Assembly (NCBI GenBank): GCA_038040285.1
Contig: JBBPIN010000007.1
Location: 1-64,000 of the forward strand
Direction: 5' to 3'
DNA: 64,000 nucleotides
Source of the DNA: Mayfieldus sp038040285
Lineage (GTDB): Bacteria; Actinomycetota; Thermoleophilia; Solirubrobacterales; 70-9
This document shows, in pieces, positions 7,408-15,338 of this stretch; position 1 is the first letter of the stretch, and each line of letters begins with the position of its first letter. The notes beneath the pieces were generated by a model, which saw only the letters and a program-made list of their open reading frames with translations, was not told where the DNA came from and ran no database searches. The position numbers were made by a program, and so were the translations under genes.

Positions 7408-8310
7408 TCAGCGCGACTCGTCGAGCAGTTTGAGGATTTGCCCGGCGACCTCGGTGTCTGACACGCCTGTCCGGTCGATGGTTTCAACATCCTCCATACG
7501 GCGCATCCATGTGAGCTGGCGGCGCGCGTAGGCGCGCTGGGCGCTCTTCGTCGCGTCGACGTCACCGGCCAGCAACTCCTCGAAGCCGATCGCGGCGCGG
7601 GCGGTTCGCGAGGCGCCCGCGCGCTCCGCGTCGGCGACCTCCTCCAGGGCGCCGCCCGCCACCATCGAGTCGACGCGAGCGTCGATGCGCCTCGCTAGCT
7701 CGTCCCCGTCGATCGTCAGGCCCACAAGCACTGTTGGATGGCGGAGCCCAGCCGTCCACAGCTTGCCGCCTTCCTTATGCACCCTGGGCGGCTCCAGCCC
7801 GGCCCGTTGGAGTTCCAGAGTGCGCGCGATCCGCTTGCGATCGTTTGGGTGGATCGTCGCGGCCAGGTCGGGGTCGAGCTCGGCGTGCAGCGCCTCGGGT
7901 CCGTTCGCCGCCATCTCCTCCTCGACCTGGCGCCTAACCTGATCCGGAACCGGCGGTTGCAGGTCCAGATCGCTGAGGGCGGCACGCAGGTAGAGGCCCG
8001 TGCCGCCGACCACGATCGGCCGCCGTCCCTGCTCCATCAGTGCGTCGATCTCGCGATGTGCAAGCTGCGCGAAACGGCCGGCGCTGAACTCGTCGCCGAT
8101 CGTGAGGATCCCGAGCATCCGGTGCTCAAGCTGCCGGCGCTCGCCAGGGCTCGCGGCGCCGCTCAGCACCTCCAGGCCGCGGTAGACCTGGATCGCATCG
8201 CAGGAGATCGCGACCGGGACCTCGCCGCGGTCGCGCAGCAGTTCCGCGACCGCAACGGCGACGCCGGTCTTGCCGACCGCGGTCGGGCCGAAGATCGCGA
8301 GGACTCGCAC
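7408..8310 (-). CDS. miaA: tRNA dimethylallyltransferase
   Basis: Transfers a dimethylallyl group to N6 of A37 in tRNAs reading UNN codons, the first step of the ms2i6A modification. The P-loop GPTAVGKTGVA is at the N-terminus, followed by SCDAIQVYRGL, IVVGGTGLYLRAAL and the YARRQLTWMRR segment typical of the C-terminal region. Length (300 aa) is normal. Its GTG start follows the miaB stop with no intervening base, so the two modification enzymes are translationally coupled. Confidence 0.95.
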   Translation of the reverse strand: MRVLAIFGPTAVGKTGVAVAVAELLRDRGEVPVAISCDAIQVYRGLEVLSGAASPGERRQLEHRMLGILTIGDEFSAGRFAQLAHREIDALMEQGRRPIVVGGTGLYLRAALSDLDLQPPVPDQVRRQVEEEMAANGPEALHAELDPDLAATIHPNDRKRIARTLELQRAGLEPPRVHKEGGKLWTAGLRHPTVLVGLTIDGDELARRIDARVDSMVAGGALEEVADAERAGASRTARAAIGFEELLAGDVDATKSAQRAYARRQLTWMRRMEDVETIDRTGVSDTEVAGQILKLLDESR

Positions 8311-9633
8311 TCAGGAGACGCGGCTGAGGATCTCTTCCCTGCCCGACAGGGTGGTGGAGGTCGCGTCCGTGACCTCCACGTCGACCAACTCACCGGGCGA
8401 CGCCGTGCCGTCGAAGTTGACCGTCTTGTTGTGGCGGCTTCGGCCCCGCAGCCGCGTGGGGTCCGTACGGCTCGGGCCCTCGACCAGCACCTCGACGGTG
8501 CGCCCGACGAAGCGCTGCCCACGCTCGCGGGCGCGGCGCTGCACCAGCGCCACCAGCCGCTCCATGCGCTCTCGCTTGACCGGGTGCGGGATCTGTTCGC
8601 CGAGCGTCGCCGCCTCGGTCCCGCGGCGTGGCGAGAAGACGAAGGTGAAGGCGCCGTCGTAGCCGACCTCGTCGACCACGTCGAGCGTCTGGCTGAAGTC
8701 GTCCTCGGTCTCGCCGGGGAAGCCGACGATGATGTCGGTGGTGATCGCGCAGTCCGGCAGCTGCTCGCGGATCTCCGCCACTCGGGCCATGTAGCGCTCG
8801 CGATTGTAGGTGCGCCGCATCGCCTTCAGCACGGGGCTCGAGCCGGATTGAAGCGGCAGGTGGATGTGCTCGCAGAGCGCCGGCAGCTCAGCGTGGGCGC
8901 GGATCACGTCCTCGCGAATGTCCTTCGGGTGCGGGCTCGTGTAGCGGATGCGCTCGATGCCGTCGATCGCGTCGACTCGTGCCAGCAGCTCTGAGAACGT
9001 GATCCGGCTCTCGCGTGGTAGGTCGCGCCCGTAGCTGTTCACGTTCTGGCCCAGCAGCGTGATCTCCAACACCCCGTCGGCGGCGAGCCCCGCGACCTCC
9101 CCGACCAGCTCGTCTGGATCGCGACTCTCCTCACGCCCACGGGTGGAGGGGACGATGCAGTACGAGCAGACGCAGTTGCAGCCCTGCGAGATCTGAAGCC
9201 AGGCCTGGAAGTCGCGCTCGCGCTTGGCGGGCAAATGGCCGGAGAAGTCCTCGAACTCGAAGTAGCCCTGGGCGGTCAGCGAGTCGGATGTGAGGAACTC
9301 GGCCAGGCGCCCGATCTGGCCCGGTCCGAAGGCGACGTCGACGAACGGGAAGCGGTCGAAGACCTCGTGCTTGACCGACTGTGCCCAGCAGCCCCCCACG
9401 CCTACCACGCGCTCGGGGTCCTCGGACTTCAAGCGCTTGGCCTCGCCGAGGTGAGCGATGAAGCGATTGTCGGCCGATTCGCGGATCGAGCAGGTGTTGA
9501 AGAGGATCAGGTCGGCCTCGTCGCGCGCCGCGGCCTCTTCGTATCCAAGCGACTCCAGCATGCCGCGCATGCGCTCGGAGTCGTGCACGTTCATCTGACA
9601 CCCGAAGGTGGTGACGTGGTAGCGCTTACCCAT
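8311..9633 (-). CDS. miaB: tRNA-2-methylthio-N6-dimethylallyladenosine synthase
   Basis: Radical-SAM methylthiotransferase that finishes the ms2i6A37 modification started by MiaA. The N-terminal MTTase domain has three cluster cysteines in TFGCQMNVHDSE, FNTCSIRE and GGCWAQ; the radical SAM cluster is CNCVCSYC; the C-terminal TRAM domain ends the protein at VEVTDATSTTLSG. Length 440 aa is usual. ATG 9633 has no ribosome site; a -10 box lies 8 bases before it. Confidence 0.96.
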   Translation of the reverse strand: MGKRYHVTTFGCQMNVHDSERMRGMLESLGYEEAAARDEADLILFNTCSIRESADNRFIAHLGEAKRLKSEDPERVVGVGGCWAQSVKHEVFDRFPFVDVAFGPGQIGRLAEFLTSDSLTAQGYFEFEDFSGHLPAKRERDFQAWLQISQGCNCVCSYCIVPSTRGREESRDPDELVGEVAGLAADGVLEITLLGQNVNSYGRDLPRESRITFSELLARVDAIDGIERIRYTSPHPKDIREDVIRAHAELPALCEHIHLPLQSGSSPVLKAMRRTYNRERYMARVAEIREQLPDCAITTDIIVGFPGETEDDFSQTLDVVDEVGYDGAFTFVFSPRRGTEAATLGEQIPHPVKRERMERLVALVQRRARERGQRFVGRTVEVLVEGPSRTDPTRLRGRSRHNKTVNFDGTASPGELVDVEVTDATSTTLSGREEILSRVS

Positions 9634-9641
9634 TCGGGCTG

Positions 9642-9647
9642 AGGGTA
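9642..9647 (-). promoter_or_regulatory. -10 box of probable leaderless miaB promoter
   Basis: Minus-strand TACCCT, fitting TANNNT, 8 bases before the miaB ATG. Confidence 0.4.
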
Positions 9648-9658
9648 GCGCGGGTGCC

Positions 9659-10321
9659 CTATTTGACAGTCAGCGTGCCCTGCATGCCCGCCTCGCGGTG
9701 GCCGGGGACGGTGCAGTAGAAGACGTACTTGCCGGGCGCCAGGTCGGCGGTCACCGAGGTGCTGCCCTGGGCGACCAGCTGCGATTTGGCGAGCTCCTGG
9801 CTGCCCTTCGCGATCGCCACGTCGTGCTGAATCGGCGCCGGGTTGTTGAAGTCGATCGTGACCTTGCCCGGCTTGCTGGGAAGGGCCTTGGTCGTAAAGG
9901 CGATCTGGGTCGGGTCGGCGGCAAGCTTCACAGTCCCGCCCGGTCCCTTGACGGCCGGCTGCTTGTTCTGTGCCGGGGGTTGGGAGGGGCCCGCGGCGCC
10001 GAGCGCCGCAGCGTCGGGCGTCGGCACCTCTCCCCCGCCCGGTACCGGTGTCGCTCCCTGCTGCTTTTCTTCGGCCGCCAGCTTGGCGCGCCGATCGGTC
10101 TGCTCGCTGCGGGAATAGCGCACGGCGAAGGCTGCCGTTCCGACGACGAGCACCAGGAAGACCAGGATCCCCGCACGCGCGGCGGTATTCGACGAGAAGG
10201 CCTTGGAGTCGCGCAGGCCGATCGCCGTCACCGCCAGCGCCAGGGTGGCCAGGCAGATGCCGAGCACGTAGAAGGCGGTCCCGTTGAGGATGCCGAGGAC
10301 TTGGAAAGCGGTCCCGTTCAC
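9659..10321 (-). CDS. Membrane-anchored cupredoxin (plastocyanin-like) protein
   Basis: 220 residues with two transmembrane helices (about 14-36 and 50-66), a Pro/Gln-rich linker to residue 125 and a C-terminal cupredoxin domain. The type I copper ligands are visible as His166 (IQHDVAI), Cys203, His208 and Met213 (YCTVPGHREAGMQG). It probably carries electrons at the outer face of the membrane. The N-terminus is an imperfect tandem duplication: NGTAFQVLGI followed by NGTAFYVLGI, also visible in the DNA. Start is GTG at 10321, with a -10 box TAGGAT 9 bases upstream. No oxidase genes lie nearby. Confidence 0.85.
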   Translation of the reverse strand: MNGTAFQVLGILNGTAFYVLGICLATLALAVTAIGLRDSKAFSSNTAARAGILVFLVLVVGTAAFAVRYSRSEQTDRRAKLAAEEKQQGATPVPGGGEVPTPDAAALGAAGPSQPPAQNKQPAVKGPGGTVKLAADPTQIAFTTKALPSKPGKVTIDFNNPAPIQHDVAIAKGSQELAKSQLVAQGSTSVTADLAPGKYVFYCTVPGHREAGMQGTLTVK

Positions 10322-10330
10322 GCGCCGCGG

Positions 10331-10336
10331 ATCCTA
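10331..10336 (-). promoter_or_regulatory. -10 box of cupredoxin gene promoter
   Basis: Minus-strand TAGGAT, 9 bases before the GTG at 10321; leaderless or nearly so. Confidence 0.4.
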
Positions 10337-10352
10337 TCCAGCACCGGGGCCC

Positions 10353-11807
10353 CTAATCGGCGAAGGTCGTCGAGCGGCTCTCCCGGATCACGGTGATCTT
10401 GATCCGTCCCGAGTATTCCATCTCGCGCTCGACCGCGGTGGCGATCTCGTGCGAGATCAGCGCCGCCGCGTCGTCGTCGACCTGGCCGGGGTGGACCATG
10501 ACCCGGATCTCCCGCCCGGCCTGCATCGCGTAGACCTTCCGCACGCCGTCCTGGCGCTGGGCGATCTCCTCGAGGTCGCGCAGGCGCGTGACATAGCGCT
10601 CCAGCGACTGCCCCCGTGCCCCGGGGCGGGCTCCGGACAGCGAGTCGGCGGTCTGCACGATCACCGCCTCGACGGTGCGCGGCTCGACCTCGTTGTGATG
10701 GGCTTCGATCGCGTGCGCCACCGCCTCCGGCTCCTCGTAGCGTCGGGCGAGGCGGGCGCCAACCTCGGCATGAGCGCCGTCCATCTCGTGGCTCACCGCC
10801 TTGCCGATGTCATGCAGCAACGCTCCGCGTCGTGCCACCTCGGCCGAGGCGCCCAGCTCGTCGGCCATCAATGACGCCAGATGCGCGCACTCGACCAGGT
10901 GATCGAGCACGTTCTGGCCGTAACTGGTTCGGAAGCGCAAGCGTCCCAGCAGCCGCACCAGCTCCGGGTGGACCCCGGTGACCCCCGCGTCGAGCATCGC
11001 GCGCTCGGCTTCGGCGACGACGCGGTCCTCGACCTCCGAGCAGGCCTGCTCGTAGGCCTCCTCGCAGCGCGAGGGATGAATGCGACCGTCGGCGATCAGT
11101 TTCTCGAGCGTCAGACGGGCTATCTCGCGGCGAACGCCGTCGAAGCTGGACAGCACGACTGCGGAGGGAGTCTCGTCGATGATGAAGTCGACGCCGGTGA
11201 GGTTCTCCAGAGCACGGATGTTTCGCCCGTCGCGGCCGATGATGCGGCCCTTCATCTCGTCGCTGGGCAGCTGCACGAGGCGCGTCGTCGTCTGACTAGC
11301 CTGGTCGGCGGCCAGGCGCTGCATGGCGACGGCGAGGATCCCGCGGGCCCGACGCTCGGCCTCCAGCTTGGTCTCCTCGTCCATCCGCTGGAGGGTGAGC
11401 GCGGCCTGGTGGCGCCCTTCCTCCTCGACCTCCTTGATCAGGATCTGGCGGGCCTGCGCGGCACTCAGTCCCGCTATCCGTTCCAGCTCGCGCAGGTGCT
11501 GGCGCTTTGCCTCCTTCAACTCCCCGGCGCGGTGCTCCAGGTTGCGCTCGCGATCGTCGAGCGTCTCACCGCGCCGCTCCAGTTCACGCAGCTGCGTCTC
11601 CACCGACTCCATCTGGCGCAGCGCCCGCTCTTCCATGCGAACGATCTCAGCGCGCCGGGTGCGGAGCTCGTCGTGGACGTGGTCGGGGTCGCTCGCGATC
11701 TCGGCGCCGGCGGAGCCCGGCGCCTCCGACTCAACGGTTTCGACCACCGCGTCATCGCCCTTCTGCCCCGGGCGAATCCACGGGGGCAACAATGACCGGA
11801 TCTCCAT
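10353..11807 (-). CDS. rny: Ribonuclease Y, without the N-terminal membrane anchor
   Basis: Endoribonuclease that starts mRNA decay. A coiled coil of about 100 residues (EERALRQMESVETQLREL onward) precedes the KH domain (MKGRIIGRDGRNIRALE) and the HD domain with ALLHDIGKAV and the AHHNEVEP segment; the C-terminal MEYSGRIKITVIRE is diagnostic. RNase Y normally begins with a transmembrane helix; here the N-terminus (MEIRSLLPPWIRPGQKGDD) is polar. The start is well supported by GGAGAGG six bases before the ATG, so the missing anchor is real rather than a start error. Confidence 0.93.
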   Translation of the reverse strand: MEIRSLLPPWIRPGQKGDDAVVETVESEAPGSAGAEIASDPDHVHDELRTRRAEIVRMEERALRQMESVETQLRELERRGETLDDRERNLEHRAGELKEAKRQHLRELERIAGLSAAQARQILIKEVEEEGRHQAALTLQRMDEETKLEAERRARGILAVAMQRLAADQASQTTTRLVQLPSDEMKGRIIGRDGRNIRALENLTGVDFIIDETPSAVVLSSFDGVRREIARLTLEKLIADGRIHPSRCEEAYEQACSEVEDRVVAEAERAMLDAGVTGVHPELVRLLGRLRFRTSYGQNVLDHLVECAHLASLMADELGASAEVARRGALLHDIGKAVSHEMDGAHAEVGARLARRYEEPEAVAHAIEAHHNEVEPRTVEAVIVQTADSLSGARPGARGQSLERYVTRLRDLEEIAQRQDGVRKVYAMQAGREIRVMVHPGQVDDDAAALISHEIATAVEREMEYSGRIKITVIRESRSTTFAD

Positions 11808-11944
11808 CGTTTCCTCTCCGGAACCGTGACCCCGGATCCGGAGGGGTCCGATCCGCCTCTATGCAGCTGCCTGAGCAGCTGATCCAAGTTTCAATTTGAA
11901 CGGCGACGCGATCCGCGACGCCTCAAATGATCGTAGTACCGGAA

Positions 11945-11970
11945 CGCCTGTCTGGCAAGCCAGACAGGCG
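11945..11970. repeat. 12-bp inverted repeat (strong hairpin)
   Basis: CGCCTGTCTGGC and GCCAGACAGGCG flank a 2-base centre. A further partial copy, GTCTGGCTTGC, occurs about 45 bases downstream near 12014. It lies between the divergent rny and GST-like genes in a 242-base spacer. It lacks a T-run, so it could be an operator, a recombination scar or a structured leader. Nothing else was recognised in the spacer except a GGGATC/GATCCC pair just before the ATG at 12050. Confidence 0.5.
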
Positions 11971-12049
11971 TCCAGCTCCGAACATGCCCAATTGGCTCAG
12001 GGCGCCGGATCGCCGTCTGGCTTGCTGGGATCGAGGATGATCCCATCCG

Positions 12050-12814
12050 ATGACCGCGAGCGAGCAGACGTGCGTCTTGATCACGATTCCAATCAGCCAC
12101 TACTGTGAGAAGGCTCGCTGGGCGTTGGATCGCGCGGGCGTCAGCTACCGAGAGCAGGCCCACCTGCAGCTCATCCACTGGCTCGCCGTGCGTCGTGCCG
12201 GGGGCGGAAGGACCGCCCCGGTGCTCGTCTGCGGCGATCGCGTGCTGGCCGACTCGGCCGACATCGTCGATGAAGCCGACGCGCATGCGCCGCCCGACCG
12301 GCGGCTGTACCCGGGCGATCCGAACGCCGCCGAGGAGGTCCGGGCGCTGGAGCGTGACTTCGACGCAAACCTGGGACCCGATGGGCGGAGGTGGATGTAC
12401 AACGGCCTGCGCGGACGTCGCGATCTCGCTGTCGCCTACGGGTGCACCGGAGTCCCGCCCTGGGAGCGCCGCACACTGTCAGTGGCCTACCCGGTGTTGA
12501 TACGGGTGATCGACCGCTACCTCGACATCACCCCGGCCAACGCAGCGCAGTCCGAGACCCGGGTACGCGCGACGTTCGACACGGTCGCAGATCGGCTCAG
12601 CGACGGCCGCCCGTATCTCTGTGGCGAGCGCTTCACCGCCGCCGACCTGACCTTCGCTGCGCTGGCTGCGGCGGTGTTGATGCCGCCCGAGTACGGGGTA
12701 CCACTGCCGCAACCTGATGAACTGCCAGCTGCCGCGGCCGCGGTCGTCCGGGAACTGCGCGCACACCCCGCCGGCGCGCACGCGCTGGCGATGTTTCGTG
12801 ACGAGCGGCACTGA
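12050..12814 (+). CDS. Glutathione S-transferase-fold protein
   Basis: 254 residues with a thioredoxin-like N-domain (ITIPISHYCEKARWALDRAGV, where SHYCEKARWAL is the usual active-site helix), a LADSADIVDEAD segment matching the xSxxIxxYLD part of GST domains, and an all-helical C-domain with PYLCGERFTAADLTFAALAA. The Ser/Cys at the start of helix 1 is the probable catalytic position. Actinobacteria generally lack glutathione, so another thiol or a non-enzymatic role is likely. It is divergent from rny and stands alone. Confidence 0.8.
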   Translation: MTASEQTCVLITIPISHYCEKARWALDRAGVSYREQAHLQLIHWLAVRRAGGGRTAPVLVCGDRVLADSADIVDEADAHAPPDRRLYPGDPNAAEEVRALERDFDANLGPDGRRWMYNGLRGRRDLAVAYGCTGVPPWERRTLSVAYPVLIRVIDRYLDITPANAAQSETRVRATFDTVADRLSDGRPYLCGERFTAADLTFAALAAAVLMPPEYGVPLPQPDELPAAAAAVVRELRAHPAGAHALAMFRDERH

Positions 12815-12828
12815 ACAAAACGCGGAGG

Positions 12829-12834
12829 TAGGGT
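12829..12834 (+). promoter_or_regulatory. -10 box of leaderless small-protein promoter
   Basis: TAGGGT followed by exactly 7 bases and the ATG at 12842; identical in form to the dut promoter. This decides the start of the next gene. Confidence 0.5.
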
Positions 12835-12841
12835 GGTCGGG

Positions 12842-13063
12842 ATGACTCCGATCCTGACCCTCGAGGCGATCGGCCCGAAGGCCGAGCAGCTCGCCACCGA
12901 GGCGGGCAATGTGACGGACATCCCGGTCGGCTACGACCCGGAGTTCGACTGCGCCACCTTCGACTCCCACACGCTCGAGGGCGGGGAGCTGCAAGCAGTC
13001 GTCATCGATGCGCTCGCCGGGATCGATCCCGAGTGGCAAACGCACCTTCGGGTGGCTGACTAG
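12842..13063 (+). CDS. Small conserved-looking protein of unknown function
   Basis: 73 residues from ATG 12842 (MTPILTLEAIGPKAEQLATE), acidic, with no membrane segment or cysteine pair; one Cys lies in EFDCATFDSHTLEG. A GTG at 12833 would add three residues and has GGAGG close by, but the -10 box arrangement favours the ATG. It ends convergent with recX, overlapping by 4 bases. I do not recognise the family. Confidence 0.55.
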   Translation: MTPILTLEAIGPKAEQLATEAGNVTDIPVGYDPEFDCATFDSHTLEGGELQAVVIDALAGIDPEWQTHLRVAD

Positions 13064-13506
13064 CCCCGCCGCGCGCGGCGAATCGCCTCGTAGGCGACCT
13101 CGGAGCCATAGCCGCGCCGGACCAGCAAACCCAGCGCCCGCTGGCGCTCCAGCGCATCGGCCAGCGCCGTGCCGCGGTCGCCCAGCAACTCCACCGCCCG
13201 CTCGATCTCCTGCCCAGCGTCCGCGTCGCCGAGCGCTTCCTCCGCGTCCTCGGTCGAGATCCCGCGGTCGAGCAGGGCGGCGCGGATGCGCCCGCTGCCC
13301 CAGCGCTTGAGCTGCCGTTTGTCCTCGGCGTAACGCCGCGCGTAGCGCGCGTCGTCGAGCACTCCATCGCAGATCAGGTGATCGACCACGTCGTCGACCT
13401 CGTCCGGATCCACGCCACGCGCCCGCAGCCAGCTGCCCATCTCGGCGACGGTGCGCTCCTTGCGTCCCAGGGCTTCCAGGGCCAGTGAGAGCGGCTCGCC
13501 GCTCAC
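13060..13506 (-). CDS. recX: Regulatory protein RecX
   Basis: RecX binds RecA filaments and limits their growth. The 148 residues show the three-helix repeat pattern: LALEALGRKERTVAEMGSWL, the GVLDDARYARRYAEDK signature and a C-terminal repeat with ALERQRALGLLVRRGY. It begins 19 bases after recA ends on the same strand, the standard recA-recX arrangement. Confidence 0.92.
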   Translation of the reverse strand: MSGEPLSLALEALGRKERTVAEMGSWLRARGVDPDEVDDVVDHLICDGVLDDARYARRYAEDKRQLKRWGSGRIRAALLDRGISTEDAEEALGDADAGQEIERAVELLGDRGTALADALERQRALGLLVRRGYGSEVAYEAIRRARRG

Positions 13507-13525
13507 TCCGCCGCCCCCCCTGCTC

Positions 13526-14644
13526 TCAGGCCGCCTTCTTTTGCGCCTGCGCCTTCTTCGGCGCCGGCTCTGCCTCCTCGACCGGCGCGATGTCCGGCGC
13601 CTGGGCGGCCTCGCGCTCGACGTCGAGCTTGGCCAGGACCTTGGCCTCGATCTCGTCGGCCAGCTTCGGGTTCTCGGTCAGGTACTGCTTGGCGTTGTTG
13701 CGCCCCTGACCCAGCCGCAGCTCGCCATAGGAGAAGAAGGAGCCGGACTTCTGGACCAGGTCGTGCTCGAGGCCGAGGTCGATCAGGCATCCCTGCTTGG
13801 AGATGCCGGCCCCGTACTCGACGTCGAACTCGGCCAGGCGGAACGGCGCCGCGACCTTGTTCTTGACCACCTTGACGCGGACCCGGTTGCCGACCGCCTC
13901 GGTGCCCTCTTTGAGGGTCTCGATGCGGCGCAGGTCCAGCCGCTGCGAGGCATAGAACTTCAGCGCCCGTCCGCCCGGCTGGGTTTCCGGCGATCCGAAT
14001 TGGACTCCCACCTTTTCGCGGATCTGATTGGTGAACACGCAGACGGTGTTGGCGCGGCTGAGGTTGCCGGCCAGCTTGCGCAGCGCCTGCGACATCAGGC
14101 GGGCCTGGAGGCCGACCTGCATCTCCCCCATCTGTCCCTCCAATTCGGTGCGGGGAACCAGCGCAGCCACAGAGTCCACCGCAACGACGTCAACTGCTGC
14201 GGAGCGGGTGAGGATGTCGACTATCTCGAGCGCCTGCTCGCCGTAGTCGGGCTGGGAAATCAGCAGCTCGTCGGTGTCGACGCCGATCCGGCGTGCGTAG
14301 ATGGGGTCTATGGCGTGCTCGGCGTCGATGAAGGCGCAGATGCCTCCGAGCGCCTGGGCCTCGGCGATGATGTGGTAGACGAGGGTTGTCTTCCCCGACG
14401 ACTCCGGCCCGAATATCTCCACGACCCGGCCGCGCGGCACACCGCCGACCCCGAGCGCCAGGTCCAGGGACAGCGCTCCGGTGGAAATCGCCTCCACGTC
14501 GACAGCGCCCCGGTCCCCAAGGCGCATCATCGAGCCCTCTCCGTACTCCTTCACGATGTGGGTCAGCGCGGCGTCCAATGCCGCGTCCTTTGCCTTGGCG
14601 TCCTTTGCCGAGGCCTCTTTCAAAGCTGTTTTGCTCTCTGCCAT
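13526..14644 (-). CDS. recA: Recombinase RecA
   Basis: Strand-exchange ATPase and SOS co-protease. Walker A GPESSGKTTL, Walker B VVAVDSVAALVP, the L1/L2 DNA loops with EMQVGLQARLMSQALRK and FTNQIREKVG, and the GGRALKFYASQRLD segment are all present. ATG 14644 is chosen because GAGGTGAAAGAG precedes it; the longer frame to 14767 only overlaps thpR. The C-terminus is a 30-residue Pro/Ala/Lys tail (PKKAQAQKKAA) that may modulate DNA binding. No SOS box is evident, since the start lies 17 bases after thpR. Confidence 0.98.
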   Translation of the reverse strand: MAESKTALKEASAKDAKAKDAALDAALTHIVKEYGEGSMMRLGDRGAVDVEAISTGALSLDLALGVGGVPRGRVVEIFGPESSGKTTLVYHIIAEAQALGGICAFIDAEHAIDPIYARRIGVDTDELLISQPDYGEQALEIVDILTRSAAVDVVAVDSVAALVPRTELEGQMGEMQVGLQARLMSQALRKLAGNLSRANTVCVFTNQIREKVGVQFGSPETQPGGRALKFYASQRLDLRRIETLKEGTEAVGNRVRVKVVKNKVAAPFRLAEFDVEYGAGISKQGCLIDLGLEHDLVQKSGSFFSYGELRLGQGRNNAKQYLTENPKLADEIEAKVLAKLDVEREAAQAPDIAPVEEAEPAPKKAQAQKKAA

Positions 14645-14661
14645 CTCTTTCACCTCATCTG

Positions 14662-15255
14662 TTAGTCCGCGGGCAGCGCAACCTGCGCCAGGGGCGCGTA
14701 CTCGGCGCCCTGCGGCCTGAGCATCGAACGGTAGAGCGTGCATCGGAGCGAAAAAAACGGCTCGCAAAGCGCCTCAGGGAATGGTCCCGGAGCACTCTCG
14801 ATCCGCGCCGGCTGCTTCGATCCGCGCTTCTCTGGGCGCACCCGGGCGACCGTCACGTGGGGCCAGAAGGGACGCTTCTCGGGTTTGTAGAGCCGCTTGG
14901 CGACCAGCTCCCTCTCCAGATCCGCCTGCAGGGCCACCGTCTCCTCCGACACCGCATCGAGGGCGAACAGGCGCGGGCGCCCCTTCGGCTTCCCGAGCGG
15001 CTGCGGCGCGAGCTCGATCCGTGGTGCCGGCGCCGTGATCCCGTTGACCACTTTCGCCACCGACCCGATCGCCTTCTCCGGCAGGTAGCCGAGGAAGGCG
15101 AGCGTGATGTGAAGGTTCTGCGGGCCGACGACCCGCAGCGCGTCGTCGGTGAGCTCGGCGCGCTGCCAGCCCACGATGCCCTCACGAACGGGCTCCGGCA
15201 GGTCCAGCGCCACGAACAGCCGCGCCCGCGGGGACTTCAACCGCTCCTTTGCCAT
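14662..15255 (-). CDS. thpR: RNA 2',3'-cyclic phosphodiesterase (LigT/ThpR family)
   Basis: 2H-phosphoesterase that opens 2',3'-cyclic phosphates on RNA ends. The two catalytic HxTx motifs are HITLAFLG and HVTVAR, about 90 residues apart, with an ARLFVALDLPEPV opening typical of the family. ATG 15255 (MAKERLKSPR) gives a normal 197-residue protein; the longer frame to 15354 overlaps the divergent hydrolase. It precedes recA by 17 bases, and the cinA-thpR-recA order is common in Actinobacteria, though here cinA is 6 kb away. Confidence 0.9.
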   Translation of the reverse strand: MAKERLKSPRARLFVALDLPEPVREGIVGWQRAELTDDALRVVGPQNLHITLAFLGYLPEKAIGSVAKVVNGITAPAPRIELAPQPLGKPKGRPRLFALDAVSEETVALQADLERELVAKRLYKPEKRPFWPHVTVARVRPEKRGSKQPARIESAPGPFPEALCEPFFSLRCTLYRSMLRPQGAEYAPLAQVALPAD

Positions 15256-15298
15256 CGCCGCCAAGCTACGCGGCCAGCGAGCGCGGTGCAATACGGGA

Positions 15299-15328
15299 TT
15301 GCGCCGATAGGCGCACGAAAAATAGACT
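15299..15328 (+). promoter_or_regulatory. Sigma70-type promoter of the hydrolase at 15339
   Basis: -35 TTGCGC (15299-15304), 18-base spacer, -10 TAGACT (15323-15328), 10 bases before the ATG. Gives a very short leader without a ribosome site. Confidence 0.5.
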
Positions 15329-15338
15329 CGGGACGCGC

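Noticed and set aside
14644..14767. Longer RecA start adding 41 residues
   Set aside because: The extra part overlaps thpR and has non-native composition; the ATG at 14644 has a proper ribosome site.
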